DNA of 64,000 bases. Origin: Anodontia alba. Taxonomy: Eukaryota > Mollusca > Bivalvia > Lucinida > Lucinidae. The stretch spans positions 137,102,112 to 137,166,111 of the forward strand of contig OZ024823.1 in assembly GCA_964016985.1 (NCBI GenBank). Reading direction: 5' to 3'. A program made the position numbers and the translations under genes. The notes below the pieces were generated by a model that ran no database searches, was not told the origin of the DNA, and was given only the letters and a program-made list of their open reading frames with translations. Positions 21,306 to 33,092 of this stretch are shown one piece after another (position 1 is the first letter of the stretch; every line of letters starts with the position of its first letter).

Positions 21306-21576
21306 CATCACGAAAACATGCCTATATAATTTTGACCCCCTTGAACCCCACTTTTATAACTGGGGTTTACAGGGGTATACATTATTTTTCTTATTACTGC
21401 ATTAAACATAGATTGTGGGTACTCGTTAGAACCGCCTCGCCGAGGCGGTTCTAACGAGTACCCACAATCTATGTTTTGAGCAGAAATATCAAAATTTTAG
21501 AATTTTTCATCTGAAAACTTTAATTTTTTTGGTGGTAAAATTTTCAGTATATTTGAATAGGCTTGTTCTCGTAATG
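21306..21576. mobile_element. PalA copy 3 (inverted)
   Basis: catcacgaaaacatgcctat to taggcttgttctcgtaatg. The core gtgggtactcgttagaaccg / complement is intact. Confidence 0.9.
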
Positions 21577-21610
21577 AGAACTCTTGCTCAGTCAGCTCAA
21601 TGACAATTTA

Positions 21611-21809
21611 GGCCCAGTTGTTCAAAACTAACGATCACGTTAGTTAACGTATCGTTAAAATTTTGATCATTAAACATAGCATATACGCTAATATTTTGCT
21701 TAAAAAGCTACTCACATTTTTTTTCCTCGTAGATGTACTTTCCAGAACAGTTATTATTTTGACCGCTAACGAGCTCGTTGAGCTAACGATGCTTTGAACA
21801 ACTGGGCCC
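21611..21809. repeat. PalY copy 2, core deleted
   Basis: Outer arms ggcccagttgttcaaaacta and ttgaacaactgggccc are kept, but only one arm of the central hairpin (agctactcacatttt) remains. Confidence 0.8.
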
Positions 21810-21986
21810 TGATCTCTCGTGCTCTGATCATGCACTATACATACTTTGCTACTACTTCTCTACAACCTATGTCGCACAGGTGGTTTGTCTAGAATAGTTG
21901 CTGGTTGCTCCATGAAGTCATGGAGTGAATGTTTCAGAAAAGACAACATACAATGGCACTTCTACTACTTGTAGAATATCTACAAT

Positions 21987-21990
<4 letters not shown>

Positions 21991-22055
<65 letters not shown>

Positions 22056-22110
22056 CTTATATATAATATATATATATACATTATTATATATTATATATAA
22101 GATGTGTATA
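21991..22110. repeat. (CA)n microsatellite plus AT palindrome
   Basis: About 32 CA units (21,991-22,054), then a near-perfect palindrome catcttatatataatatata / tatattatatataagatg. Confidence 0.95.
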
Positions 22111-23189
22111 TTAATTATATATATATATAAGAACAGATGCAAATGACCATACTGTGATAAGGGCAGATCAAAGAAACATATATAAATATTAAATATGCAA
22201 TAACTCCAAAGTACAACAGATAGAAAAATGAAAGTAACTTTGATTAAAAGGTAATTAAATGTACTTTACATTTACATAAAATATGCAGATTTGCCACGAG
22301 AAATCAAAACAATGCCAAATCGTAACTTTTATGTGGGTAACCCTTAATTTGTAACGTAAACAACAGCATAACCCATCAATTTCCGAAAATAAGATATGTG
22401 TTCTGCAGTATGGAGATTGCTCTTTAAGTTAAAATCATTATTTGTGTTATTAAAAAGAATTTATACTTTCTTCATATTTTCTGTTTTATCTTAAATTGAA
22501 ATGAGTTTTTTTCAAGCAATCACATAGATAACCTTTTTTTTTCGGCCGTAGCATAGAAAGGCCCCTATGGCTAAAGTCCAAACAAGTTTTATTTATACCA
22601 GAAATATGAACCTTGAACATAGAATAGGTTTGCGAAATTCCCTAGTAGGTGGTGTGGGCAGGTTCAGGATATCCCACCCATGGGTCAAATTAATTCCCTT
22701 TTTTTACTACTAATTTGTTGAATACGTTACCATGTTTTCATAAATGTAGAGAAATATGTTCTTTTTGCAAAAACTGCAGTAAATGAATCATATTTGTTGC
22801 AACACTGCAAACTATTTTGAAATTTACCTCATACATGAAGATTTGTATTGAATAATGAAATTTTGTAAATTCGTTTATAGGTGACGTATTTAACAAGTCA
22901 TAACACGGTAATGACCCAATCGCCACAATGCAAACAAGTTGCATTTGACGCAGAAATAAATGTTCTTAAATATAGGGTATATCTGCAAAATTCCCTTGAG
23001 GGGATGGGGGCAAGAGTCCTATTGACACCTCAAGGTCTGAACGTTTAAGATGCAAAGTGCGAGAAAAATGCCCTTTCGCACAGTGTCTCTTCCTTCCCTG
23101 CTTATATAATCACTGGACTAATCCAATAGCCTATGACATCCCATACGCTCATGAGCCTGTAGTAAATACCGACGTACAAAGAAGGCCCT
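22111..23189. other. Gene-free AT-rich stretch, unassigned
   Basis: No element recognised; short frames only. Confidence 0.3.
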
Positions 23190-23322
23190 CATCACGAAAA
23201 CACGCCTATATAATTTTGACCCCCCTTATACCCACTTTTATATTTTTCTTATTTTGCTAAAAACATAGATTCTAAGGCGGTTATAACGAGTACCCACAAT
23301 CTATGATTTGAGCAGAAATATG
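23190..23322. mobile_element. PalA copy 4 (inverted, truncated)
   Basis: Starts catcacgaaaacacgcctat and stops after the core (agcagaaatatg). The left core arm is mostly missing (agattctaaggcggttataa). Confidence 0.75.
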
Positions 23323-23569
23323 CTGGCCAGACTATACTAATGTGTAAACTACGAATCTGGGCTTTCACTGTTTGCCTAATAGACTTTTTTTACATTTTAC
23401 GCATCATGTGTTTTTTGTATGTAATTATAAAGAGGGTACGTTAAAAGTGAAAATAATAAAGAGAAATTAATGAAAAAAAATGAATAAATTAAAATTGAAA
23501 CCACTAAAATGGCTTTTTTGTCAGCCTCCAATAATCTACTGGTTTCAAGTATGTTGATTTGTAAGGTGG

Positions 23570-23830
23570 CTGAATACTCTTGGTAAATTTTCTGTCATTT
23601 TTTAAAGGGAAACAACTTTTGTAAGCTCATGTTTGCTTCTCTGTACACCAAGTTCTTTCTGAAAAGGAGTCTATTCTAACAGGAAAGAATTTTCTCCTCT
23701 TGGGAATAAATTCTTTTGTTTTAGAGTAAACCCCTTTTAAGAAATGTAACAAAAAATGACAGCTGTCTCCCTTTCTTGAGACAATGTATTCAATGTATTC
23801 AAAGGAGTATTCTGAAAGTTTCATTCATTC
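23570..23830. repeat. PalD copy
   Basis: gaaaaggagtctattctaac then aggaaagaattttctcctct and a right arm ttagagtaaacccctttt, with aaaatgacagctgtctccct further right. Confidence 0.65.
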
Positions 23831-24218
23831 GTCCAAAAAAAACCCTGCCAAAGTATTAAATAGCAGATCTTATATCAACACAAAAAGTGTGAAATACCAG
23901 CCTTATTATTTTACATATGTCTAATAATAAAAAATCATAGATAGGAATTTCTGACAGGAGAATGCCATGTAAATAAGATTTCATTTTTCTCTCTTTTTTT
24001 TTTTTTTTTTGTCACTGAGATATAGCGAGATCTGACTTAATAGTTATTTTTGTTACCTAAGACAGATGTCTGTCAAATACTATCAGGTTTTCACCTTAGT
24101 TGTGCAACATCGTGACAAAATAATACAAGGAAATTTATATTTAGAAAAAAATATTCAAAAACTGGCATTTTGTGATTACAACGATACGTTTTTGTGTGAA
24201 ACTTTTTTATTGCTTTCT

Positions 24219-24714
24219 TTAACCTTTTCCATCTGGAGTTTATTAAATGGACTTTCCCATCAATGAATTTGAACATGCCCATTGTTGTAAATAGGGGTGT
24301 CAGTCAAATATCGAAACAGAATGGCAAACAGTGTAGATCCTAATGAGACGGCTCACCATGAGTGCCTAAATATCGAAACAGAATGGCAAACAGTGTAGAT
24401 CCTAATGAGACGGTTCACCATGAGTGCCTAAATATCGAAACAGAATGGCAAACAGTGTAGATCCTGATGAGACGGTTCCTCATGAGCCGTCTCATCAGGA
24501 TCTACACTGTTTGCAAAGGTATAACGGTTTGGTCTGCAGATTTAAACCGTAAAGCGCAAGTCACAACAGCAGCAAACGATATCCGGTTGTTTTTAATTTC
24601 AGGGAAAATACAATTTGACATTTCATATAACTCGCTGCTTAATTTCTCCGAAAAAAAATAAAAGTGGGTTAGAATGTCGTGTACAAAATATTTGAATGGA
24701 GGTCTAAGGGTTAA
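24219..24714. mobile_element. T5 foldback flanked by TTAA
   Basis: TTAA at 24,219-24,222 and 24,711-24,714, ends ccttttccatctgg and ggtctaaggg. Inside are the tandem array described next and a T1-like scrap (caatttgacatttcatataa). Confidence 0.55.
24308..24515. repeat. Tripled 62-base hairpin arm
   Basis: gaaacagaatggcaaacagt starts at 24,313, 24,375 and 24,437, each followed by gtagatcct-atgagacgg. The third unit leads into a single complementary arm (ccgtctcatcaggatctaca) ending at 24,515. One arm is present three times and the other once. Confidence 0.9.
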
Positions 24715-24852
24715 ATAAACAGTGACCCAGACGGTCATACAAGGTCAGACATCATACCTGATTTACTTCGTTATTGTCTTGCCACCTCTTTATATCATCT
24801 TTATATACACCGTCGGATAATACGACCTCGTTATCATTACGGAACATGACGA

Positions 24853-24957
24853 AGCAAAATAGTTCACATCCGATTTCATTCAGGTTGTTGTTGGTTGTGG
24901 TGGCGGTCACATTATAAAGCAAAATAGTTCACATCGAATTTCATTCAGGTTCTTGTT
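24853..24957. repeat. Local direct repeat
   Basis: gcaaaatagttcacatc and atttcattcaggtt occur twice, about 63 bases apart. Confidence 0.7.
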
Positions 24958-25042
24958 TTGTTTTTTGTTGTTTTTTAGATTTGTTTGTTTATTTTAGTAT
25001 GATATAGGTAACTTGTGAAAATCTGTTATCATTTGTTAACTA

Positions 25043-25639
25043 TAGTCGAACTTCAATGGCTCGAACATCTTTGGAACCATGAAAATTTGTTCTAGAAATG
25101 GATAGTTCGAGCCAGCGAGGATTAATCATAGCGCCAGGTCATGAGCCAAATGTATTTTCGATCTTCTATAAAATAATGGTATGTTGAATCTAAAAAGTAC
25201 ACACAACATACATTATCATTAAAATAAGAAAATTTCTTTTAAATATCCGTAGATATTTTTTTCTTGAGCTAGCGGAAGAATTTCCTAGGGACTAGAGAAT
25301 TCCATCACGAAAACATGCCTGTATAATTTTGACCCCCTTAAAGCCCAACTTTTATATAGTAAAACTGGGATTTATTACAGGAGTATACATTATTTTTCTT
25401 ATTTTGCTAAAAAAGCATAGATTGTGGGTTCTCGGTAGAATCGCCTCACCAAGGCGGTTCTAACGAGTACCTACAGTCTATGTTTTGAGAAGAAATATGA
25501 AAATTATCAGAATTTTCTATCTGAAAAATTTCCTTTTTTTTTTTTTTTTTTTGGTAGTAAAATTTTCAATATATTTGAATAGGCGTATTTTTGTAATGGT
25601 AAACAAGGCATCGGTGTTCGAGTCATTGAAGTTTTACTG
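25043..25639. mobile_element. TIR-R copy 3, split by PalA
   Basis: Left end agtcgaacttcaatggctcg at 25,044; right end cgagtcattgaagttttactg at about 25,639. The hairpin core is lost: only ttgaatctaaaaagtacaca remains. Confidence 0.75.
25303..25598. mobile_element. PalA copy 5 (inverted), inside TIR-R
   Basis: catcacgaaaacatgcctgt to aggcgtatttttgtaatg. It joins the R sequence at gagaattc on the left and gtaaacaaggc on the right. Core slightly mismatched (gtgggttctcggtagaatcg). Confidence 0.85.
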
Positions 25640-25730
25640 TGTATGGTGTTTGCCATGCCTACAATCACAAGAGGAAAGACACCTATACAGTAATACCATT
25701 ATATGGTTTTCCAGAACAAGCACATTCATA

Positions 25731-25940
25731 TACCATATTTTCCCTAAATATGCGGACAACTTATTATCTATCCTAAAATTTGAACAAGTCCATTTCACTA
25801 CCTGTCAAAGCGTCTAAAACTTGCTGGATGAGCGGCAAACAGTGTAGACCCTGATCAGACGCCGCGTTCTGCGGCGTCTGATCAGGGTCTACACTGTTTG
25901 CTCATGCTTATCTGTCCAAATAGTTAGGATAAATACTGTA
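25731..25940. repeat. PalW copy 1 (intact)
   Basis: TA-proximal ends taccatattttccctaaat and aggataaatactgta. Near-perfect hairpin gcaaacagtgtagaccctga / tcagggtctacactgtttgc around cagacgccgcgttctgcggc. Confidence 0.85.
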
Positions 25941-25974
25941 AAGCATATAAATTGACTAATCATCTGTGACATGA

Positions 25975-26170
25975 AACAAACTCGTTTCAAATGGAAAGCC
26001 TAGAAGTTGAGCTCAACCATAAACGAGAAAGGTAAGGCTCCAACATTCTAGAACACATTTGGGATCGTGCCGTCATTCGGTCTGCGGTCCGACCTACCGT
26101 CGTGCAAATATAGAGAACAGAAAAGTTGTTAGCCTTGATTTGGTTTAACAACTAAAGCATGTAGTCTGTC
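25975..26170. repeat. RepA fragment
   Basis: Contains tcattcggtctgcggtccga then cctaccgtcgtgcaaatata, matching 52,985-53,025, followed by gccttgatttggtttaacaa as at 11,950. Confidence 0.5.
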
Positions 26171-26749
26171 ACACCAAATCAGTCTTTGGGTAACAATCCT
26201 AAAACATTTTATAAAGCAGCTCCTTATAATTTGAATAGAAGAAGCAACTGCTCCCGTTTAAATACTCTGAATTTTATACATCGGATTTATTGCACACTCG
26301 ACTCCTCCGCAGAGCGCACTTAGCCATGCCCACATGGATAACTGTCAATGAAACCTAACAAACATTAAAAGGGTACCTTTAAAATAAACAGGTATAAAAA
26401 ATCAACAGTATGCGATGTTTTTTTGTTTTTTTGTTTTTTTTTTTTCAAGCCTGTAATTCCTTACAAACATTAAAAGTTTACCTTTAAAATATACTGGTAA
26501 AAAATCAACAGTATGCAATGTTTTTATAAACCTTTAATTCATGATTACCAACGCTTTCATTAGTTATTAACCAATTGTGCGTAGTATTCGATAAGAATGA
26601 CGCACTGGGAAAGTGAAAAGCGATAGTGAATTACAGAGTTCCAAAACTCGTTAGCGCTTCGAAGATAAAAGACAAGAGTTGTCAGAAGACAACGCAGCTC
26701 GCCAGAAAGGGCTGATCGGATAAGAAAACAATCTTTAAATATTAAAGAT

Positions 26750-27560
26750 TAGATGCAGAACTTAAACATGGCTGTAAATGACAGCGTTTGACTTGACTTT
26801 TATAGCTGAAGAATTTCAAACTGAGGGATGGGGTATATGCTATCGAAACGCCTTCCCTTAGATTGATGTGGACAAAATATGAGAGCTATATCTTACATGT
26901 TGAATCACTTAGGTTGGTGTGGGCGGAATATAAAAGCTATATCTTACATACTTCAGCAGTCATGTTCACCTTTCAAAACTTAAACACAGCTGTAAATGAC
27001 AAAGTATGACCTGACCTTGACCTAGGCAGAAGGTCAAACTGAGGAAGGAGTGTGTACTACTGAAAAGTCTTACCCTAAGGTAAGTGTATACTTCAGCAGT
27101 TACGAACACTTTTAAAAACTTAAACGCAGAACTCAAACATGGGCTTAAATGACGAGTATGACCTGACCTTGACCTAGGCAGAAGTTTAAACTGAGGAAGG
27201 GGTGTGTGCTATTGAAAGGTCTTAGCCTAACGTTGGTGTGGGCCAAATATTAAAGCTCTATCTCGAATACTGCAGCAGTTATGCACACTTTTAAAAACTT
27301 AAACGCAGAACTTAAACATGGGTGTAAATGTCAAAGTAAGACCTGACCTTGACCTACATAAAAGGTCTAACTTGGGGATGGGGTTGTATGCTATTGAAAG
27401 GTCTTACCCTAACCTAGGTGTTGGCCAAATATGAAAGCAGTACATATACCTTAAACAATTAAAAAACTATGCACACCTTTGAAAACTTTAACATTATGCT
27501 AACGCGGACGCCGACGCCGACAGACGCCGACGCCAACGACTGTATGACAACATAAGCTCT
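26750..27560. repeat. Tandem repeat, about 150-190-base units, GC-rich end
   Basis: Four or five degenerate units with cagaacttaaacatggctg, aatgac, tgacctgaccttgaccta, ggtctta-cct and gcagttatgcacact. TGACCTTGACCT occurs exactly at 27,012, 27,164 and 27,344. The array ends in a gcggacgccgacgccgacag segment at about 27,503. No coding potential. Confidence 0.75.
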
Positions 27561-27630
27561 CCAGGGACATAGTCCCAGCGAGCTAAAAATACGAGACTCA
27601 CTGGATACACTTGGAAGATTTTGCTATTCT

Positions 27631-27862
27631 GGGCCCTGTTGTTCAAAGCGTCGTTAGCTTAACGAGCTCGTTAAGGGTCATTTCATTAACTCTTTTAGCG
27701 GATTCAATACACAATATTCTGATATTTTTTGCCGACAAAATGAGAGTAGCTTTTGCACTCACATTTTTTCAGAAAAAAATTTCAGCATATTTGCGTATCA
27801 CTCGATGTAAATTTTAACGAATCGTTAACTAACGACGTCGTTAGTTTTGAACAACTGGGCCC
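27631..27862. repeat. PalY copy 3
   Basis: gggccctgttgttcaaagcg to ttgaacaactgggccc. The central arm is shortened (gagtagcttttgcactcaca). Confidence 0.8.
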
Positions 27863-27929
27863 TGCAGATTAGCAAAATCCAGTCGCTTATTTTCTTTTAT
27901 TTAAGTATTTGTGTGGCAAATTCTTTGAC

Positions 27930-28085
27930 TTCATGTTTGCTTGCTGGATATCAATCACCTTCTGAAAGGGACCACTTAATATGGATCGAATTTGATCCCT
28001 GTGTTAGCAAATTCTTTCCCTTTAGAGTAGACTCCTTTCCAAAAGGGTAAACAATTTAGACGGAGCTGTTGCCCCTGAAAATGTG
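27930..28085. repeat. PalD copy, degenerate
   Basis: ccttctgaaagggaccactt, then aaattctttccctttagagt and agactcctttccaaaagggt. Confidence 0.55.
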
Positions 28086-28383
28086 TCATTTCAAGCCAAT
28101 GGACGCTATATAGACAAATGCCTACAGCGCTATAGTACATTTCACTCCCTATGTGACACTATTGTTATACAGAAGTCAGTAGAAAAACACTAAATCTGAC
28201 AAAAAATATTTACATAAAGAAAATATCTATTACAAGATCCGTTTTATTATGTCCAACTTAAAAAGCAAAAGTACAACTTATCATCAGGAATTTGTTATTT
28301 TTTAGCCGCGTATGTATATATTTGTAATTCAAATCCAAAAGTAACGCCCATATTAACAATCTAGGTCCAAAACCCACCCCATA

Positions 28384-28716
28384 CAGTCGAACCTCGTTAT
28401 CTCGAACTCGCTTATTTCGAATAACCGCCTATCTCGAAGTGAAAATCTGGTCCCTGTTTCAACATGAAACTATGACAACAGGTAACAAAATAATGTGGAA
28501 AAGGGGAGAAATTGCTCCTCAGGAGCAATTTCTCCTCTTTTCCACATTATTTTATATATATATTTCTAACCAGGGGTCAAATTACATATTCATTTTTTAT
28601 ATGTGGTTGTTCAATTTATTGTAATCCTCACTCTCTCAACTCCGATATGTCGAGGTACGGATATCTCGAAGTGTTTCAGTGAGTCCCTTGGAATTCGAGA
28701 TAACGGGAGTCGACTG
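28384..28716. mobile_element. TIR-Q copy 2 (TA target)
   Basis: 333 bases, cagtcgaacctcgttatctc to gagataacgggagtcgactg, TA on both sides. Central hairpin gagaaattgctcct / aggagcaatttctc intact. Confidence 0.9.
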
Positions 28717-28985
28717 TATTTTGGCACATCCCAATATACCATCATACAGGAAGTTAACCCCATTACCTCAGCCCCTCCATCCACGGGCACAACACTATTT
28801 AGTCAAATATAAGCACAATTACGGGAGTAATTACGGTGTCTAAATATTTAGGGTTAATCTAAGACAAAGTACAAGCAGAATTAGGATGTTTGTTATATGC
28901 ATAGGACGGAAGGAAGGCCCTTTAATAGCACAGGTCATGTGATAAGGGTGACATTTATGGTTGCAACAGGAGCTTTGACTTTAAT

Positions 28986-29170
28986 CTCTGAATATATCGA
29001 TGTCTCGATGTCGCATATGATTATGTTTTATGTGAGCCGCAACTCGAGAAAACGTCCCCACATCAGTGTACCCGCATTATATATCTCTGAATATATCGAT
29101 GTCTCGATGTCGCATATGATTATGTTTTATGTGAGCAGCAACTCGAGAAAATGTCCCTTATGACAGTGTA
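28986..29170. repeat. 99-base tandem duplication
   Basis: ctctgaatatatcgatgtct starts at 28,986 and 29,085. The units are nearly identical for about 75 bases. A PalB-like scrap follows (cgtgcagtctgatcagtgtc). Confidence 0.85.
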
Positions 29171-29405
29171 CCCACATCCGTGCAGTCTGATCAGTGTCTT
29201 CGCTGGATAGTCGAAGATCTGCAATTTTTTCTGGGGAACAATACAGACTGATTAGACTACGCGGAGAGTTAGCGAACAGTGGCTCCTGGTCTGATTGTGT
29301 GAATAAAAAGCTTGGTTTCACATTCCGAAGACCAAAGAAACCAGTAAGGTTGAAATCTTTTTTTCAGAATCACCAGCTGCAGCTGCCAAGCCTTCATCCT
29401 CTAAT

Positions 29406-29686
29406 CATTACGAAAACACGCCTGTTCAAATATACAGTAAATATTACAACCAAAAAAGGAAATTTTTTCAGATAAAAAATTCCGATATTTTTCATATTTC
29501 TGCTCAAAACATAGATTGTCGTACTCGTTAGAACCGCCTCGGCGAGGCGGTTCTAACGAGTACCCACAATCTATGTTTTTGAGCAAAATAAGAAAAATAA
29601 TGTATACCCCTGTACTGAGCCGCATTTTTACTATATAAAGGTGGGGTTTAAGGGGGCCAAAATTATATGGGCGTGTTTTCGTGATG
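29406..29686. mobile_element. PalA copy 6
   Basis: 281 bases; core intact except one missing base at the left arm (gattgtcgtactcgttagaa). Confidence 0.9.
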
Positions 29687-29863
29687 GAAAATAAAATCAA
29701 AGTGTCCCCAGATTCATTATCAGACCCAAACACGTGTGTCTCAAGTCGAAGCCAGTTTGTAGCGTCCGCTGTCAGACACCGAATCAATTTAGGTAGAACT
29801 ATTTCGTAGTATGTTTTAGCCCTTAAAGTATTGACTACAACTGCAGCAGACAGCATCTTGATT

Positions 29864-29865
<2 letters not shown>

Positions 29866-29898
<33 letters not shown>

Positions 29899-29935
29899 TC
29901 TATTTATTTTGTATTTATTTATTCATTTGTTTATT
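29866..29935. repeat. (TTTA)n microsatellite
   Basis: Tetranucleotide repeat with a few interruptions. Confidence 0.95.
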
Positions 29936-29939
29936 TGAC

Positions 29940-30850
29940 GATGCACATAAAAGATAAGCCTCAACTTATCTGATAATAGAAAATTATTTGAATTTCGTCT
30001 GCTACAATTGTGCTTAGCGCTTTAAGATTTAGTAGTAAACTGCATCACGACGAGGTTCGACAGCTCTGTAGGCTTAACTGCATATTGTCTGCTGACTTAG
30101 TAGTCTTGTCGAATCCCACTCGAAGCAGATTTCTTCCCATGAATGTGCAATGTTTCCTCATGCATAGGCTTTGCCTTATCATCATCCCAAAATTACTGAA
30201 ATAACGTTGATGGGACGTTAGACACTGGAATATCACATATCGGTCCGCGCGTCATGTGAAAACTGGTCTATGGCAATATCTGAAAGCCAGACCAGAAATT
30301 GTATCCATGAGATCGGTCTGACTGGGATCTTGCCTGTTTGCAAACATTAATTAGATTGCGCAGTCGATGGCCATCGCAAAAATTCTACGCTCCGTGCTAA
30401 TGTTGCTAATAGCGTGACGGACGGACGGAAAAATAATGTTGCTTTTGCACACTTACCACGGGAGGAAGTCATGTAGCAAGTTTGGCTAAATTCCGCCGAG
30501 TGGTTTAGCAGGAGAGAGTGTGACGGATGGACGGATAGACGGAGGCGTTCACTATATGTCCATTGAAAAGCTTGGGGATAATAAATCATTTGGCAAAACC
30601 AGGGGACAACAAAGGCATTGGCCAGACTGTCTAGACCTCTGTAGTTCCGACAGTAATTTTTGCTGACGTAGCCCGATATTTTAATTGGGGTAGCTGCAGG
30701 TGAGGCTATGGTCTACTGATGTTCATCTACCTCAATTAATGTAGTATGTTTAATGAGGACAACTGTTACACAATTGTACTTGTCATCAAGGGTTCACGGT
30801 AGTTCAACTATTTTCTGTAATAATACATTTGTAGGAGAGGTGACTATTAG
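29940..30850. other. Gene-free stretch, unassigned
   Basis: Frames at 30,010-30,236 on both strands overlap and lack domains. A gacggacgga motif appears twice (30,418 and 30,530). Nothing else seen. Confidence 0.3.
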
Positions 30851-31295
30851 TTTTGCATCCCATATGAAAAGGGAAAGGGGTGGGGGCTGCTGTAATAGGA
30901 AAGTATTTGCTTTCTAGTGAGCAGAATCTTTCCTTCTAAAGTAGAGCCCTTTTCAGAAGGGACTTGGTATGCAGAAAAGCAAGGAGCATTACGAAAACAT
31001 GCCTATTCAAATATAATGATAAGTTTACAAACAAAATAGGAAAAAAATTCAGATGAAAAGATTCTGATACTTTTTATATTTCTGCTCAAAACATAGATTG
31101 TGTGTACTCGTTAGAACCGCCTCGGCGAGGCGGTTCTAACGAGTACACACAATCTATGTTTTTTTAACAAAGTAAGAAAAATGATGTACTGCCTACTCCT
31201 GTAAACCCCAGTTTATAAAAGTGCGATTTACGGGGGATCTAAATTACATATATATAGGCGTTTTTTCGTGATGAAGTCACAAAATCTTCCAATGG
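30850..31295. repeat. PalD copy, split by PalA
   Basis: Left part 30,850-30,986 has ggaaagtatttgctttctag and ctttccttctaaagtagagc. The gaagtcacaaaatcttcc at 31,272 resumes the PalD tail (gtcacaaaagttgtctcc elsewhere), so the PalA between is an insertion. Confidence 0.6.
30987..31273. mobile_element. PalA copy 7
   Basis: 287 bases, cattacgaaaacatgcctat to taggcgttttttcgtgatg. Core arms gtgtactcgttagaaccgcc perfectly paired. Confidence 0.9.
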
Positions 31296-31342
31296 CATCC
31301 AGTCCCCTAACTTAAACGAATTGATGCAGGAATGGTATTTGG

Positions 31343-31535
31343 TACCGTTTTACCCTATTTTTCAGATACTGTTAGTCCTTACTTCAACTTTGAGCATGTC
31401 CCTATTACTATGCTATTATTGATGTGTCTAAAGACTTTCGGATAAGCGACAAATAGTGTTTTACCTCTGCGTTAGGTCTAAGTTATTTTCTCAATCCTGT
31501 CTGTCCTCTGTCTGAATAGTTAGGGTAAAAAGGGC
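31343..31535. repeat. PalW copy, heavily decayed
   Basis: accgttttaccctatttttc at the left and tctgaatagttagggtaaaa at the right fit PalW ends. The core (gcgacaaatagtgttttacc) is degraded. Confidence 0.45.
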
Positions 31536-31894
31536 ACTCATCTGGGAATGATAAAATATTATCCCCTAACCCTAGTATCTCAGCAAATACTGATATACGA
31601 GTAGTGACTGCCCATATGCTATTCTGGCATCAGAATAGGATAAAACAAAGCACGTTAACGTGTCATTGGACCATACACAGACAGTAAAGACCCAGATAAT
31701 CCTGTTAATCCGTGCAGCGCCTCATTTTCGATTTAAACCTGGTAGTGTTTACCATTAACCGTTCTGACGGGGTGGCTCTTGTAATAAGAAAAACAAAATA
31801 GTATGAATTATTCTGAGACAAAATTCAGGACTCTATGGCAAGCTTAAGTCAGAGCAAATGATATCCGCCAGAATGAGAAGACCAGTGAACACTT

Positions 31895-32020
31895 CCCTGG
31901 TATATGAATTTCTTCTCAAACGATGCTACCCTCAAAGAATTTGCTATTTTTTCTTAAAGAGTAACACTTTTTAAGAAGTGGGGGCAAATACGTATCTCCC
32001 TTGAAGTTGCACCTACGTAC
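31895..32020. repeat. PalD copy, degenerate
   Basis: aaagaatttgctattttttc then ttaaagagtaacacttttta and agaagtgggggcaaatacgt. Confidence 0.45.
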
Positions 32021-32301
32021 CTTTATAATCAAGTGAGACTTTTCAGATTTTAGTTGTAGATACTTGAAGATGAGATCAGCTTTTTTTACGAAATATTAGT
32101 GTCATATTTTTTATGTTTGTTGAATAACACTGTTCAAAATATTTCATGATATTTGTAGATATACTCATTGTACATAGCAAATTACATAGGATCCATAAGT
32201 GAAAGCAATTAAATAAATTGTAACAAGGTAACTAAAAATGAAATAAAACTACCATACCAAGAAGACAAAACCGATAAGACATGAACAACTTAATGTGTGT
32301 T

Positions 32302-32517
32302 TACCGCATTTTCCCTAATTAATACTCAAACACCTTAACTCATTACCATACTTGTTCTAAATGTGTGAACTCCATTTTACTACCTCTTGATGTGTCCAAA
32401 ACCTGGATGAGTAGCAAACAGTGTAGACCCAGATCAGATGCCGCATCATGCGGCGTCTGATCTGGGTCTACACTGTTTGCTCACATCTATATTTTTGAAG
32501 TCAGTTTAAATACGGTA
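32302..32517. repeat. PalW copy 2 (intact)
   Basis: taccgcattttccctaatta to tttaaatacggta. Hairpin gcaaacagtgtagacccaga / tctgggtctacactgtttgc around atgccgcatcatgcggcgt. Confidence 0.85.
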
Positions 32518-32656
32518 ATTTGGTAATATGTAACAAAAATCGTTCAGTTTTTCAATTTTGGAGGTTGTCTTTATAGATTCATATCAAAGTACTGTATTTA
32601 ATACTGATTTATTATCTTGAAAGGTTGTGAAACTGCATGTTATATCAACAAATACA

Positions 32657-32875
32657 TTAACCTTTACCACTCTCGGGAAAAATCCTTCAGCAGACGACAA
32701 ATTCGTAATATTTTTCTTCCTTTTTCCAGAAAAAAATATGTTTTGATATTTCATGCAAATGGTTTCTTAAGGAGACATATTGCATGAAATGTCGACGCAT
32801 AGTTTCTGGAATAAAAAAAAAAAAAAATTGCCGACTGTCGTCTGCTGGTTTTTAACGCACCAGAGAGAACGTTAA
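32657..32875. mobile_element. T1 copy 3
   Basis: TTAA both ends. cctttaccactctc / gagagaac outer arms; inner atttcatgcaaa / ttgcatgaaat with an A-run (12 A) in the right arm. Confidence 0.85.
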
Positions 32876-33092
32876 TGAGTCCCATCACATGAAAAGACCA
32901 TATACATACAAACAATAAAGATCCAGGTCAGTCGCCAGCTAGTTTGTTCAAAGTCTACGTTATCATTGGATACTTAACAACTTGTCGATGTATTGTACAG
33001 TGTCAATAATTCCACCTTTATGAAATTGTGCAGATGAGGTCTGATCAGGGCCTTCGCTGTCCTCATATATCCAACTTCTTTTTCTTCAGGAA

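Noticed and set aside
27500..27535. GC-rich gacgccgacgccgac run as a CpG island or promoter
   Set aside because: It is a short simple repeat at the end of a dispersed tandem array, with no exon downstream.
29401..29856. 151-residue minus frame
   Set aside because: About two thirds of it is PalA copy 6.
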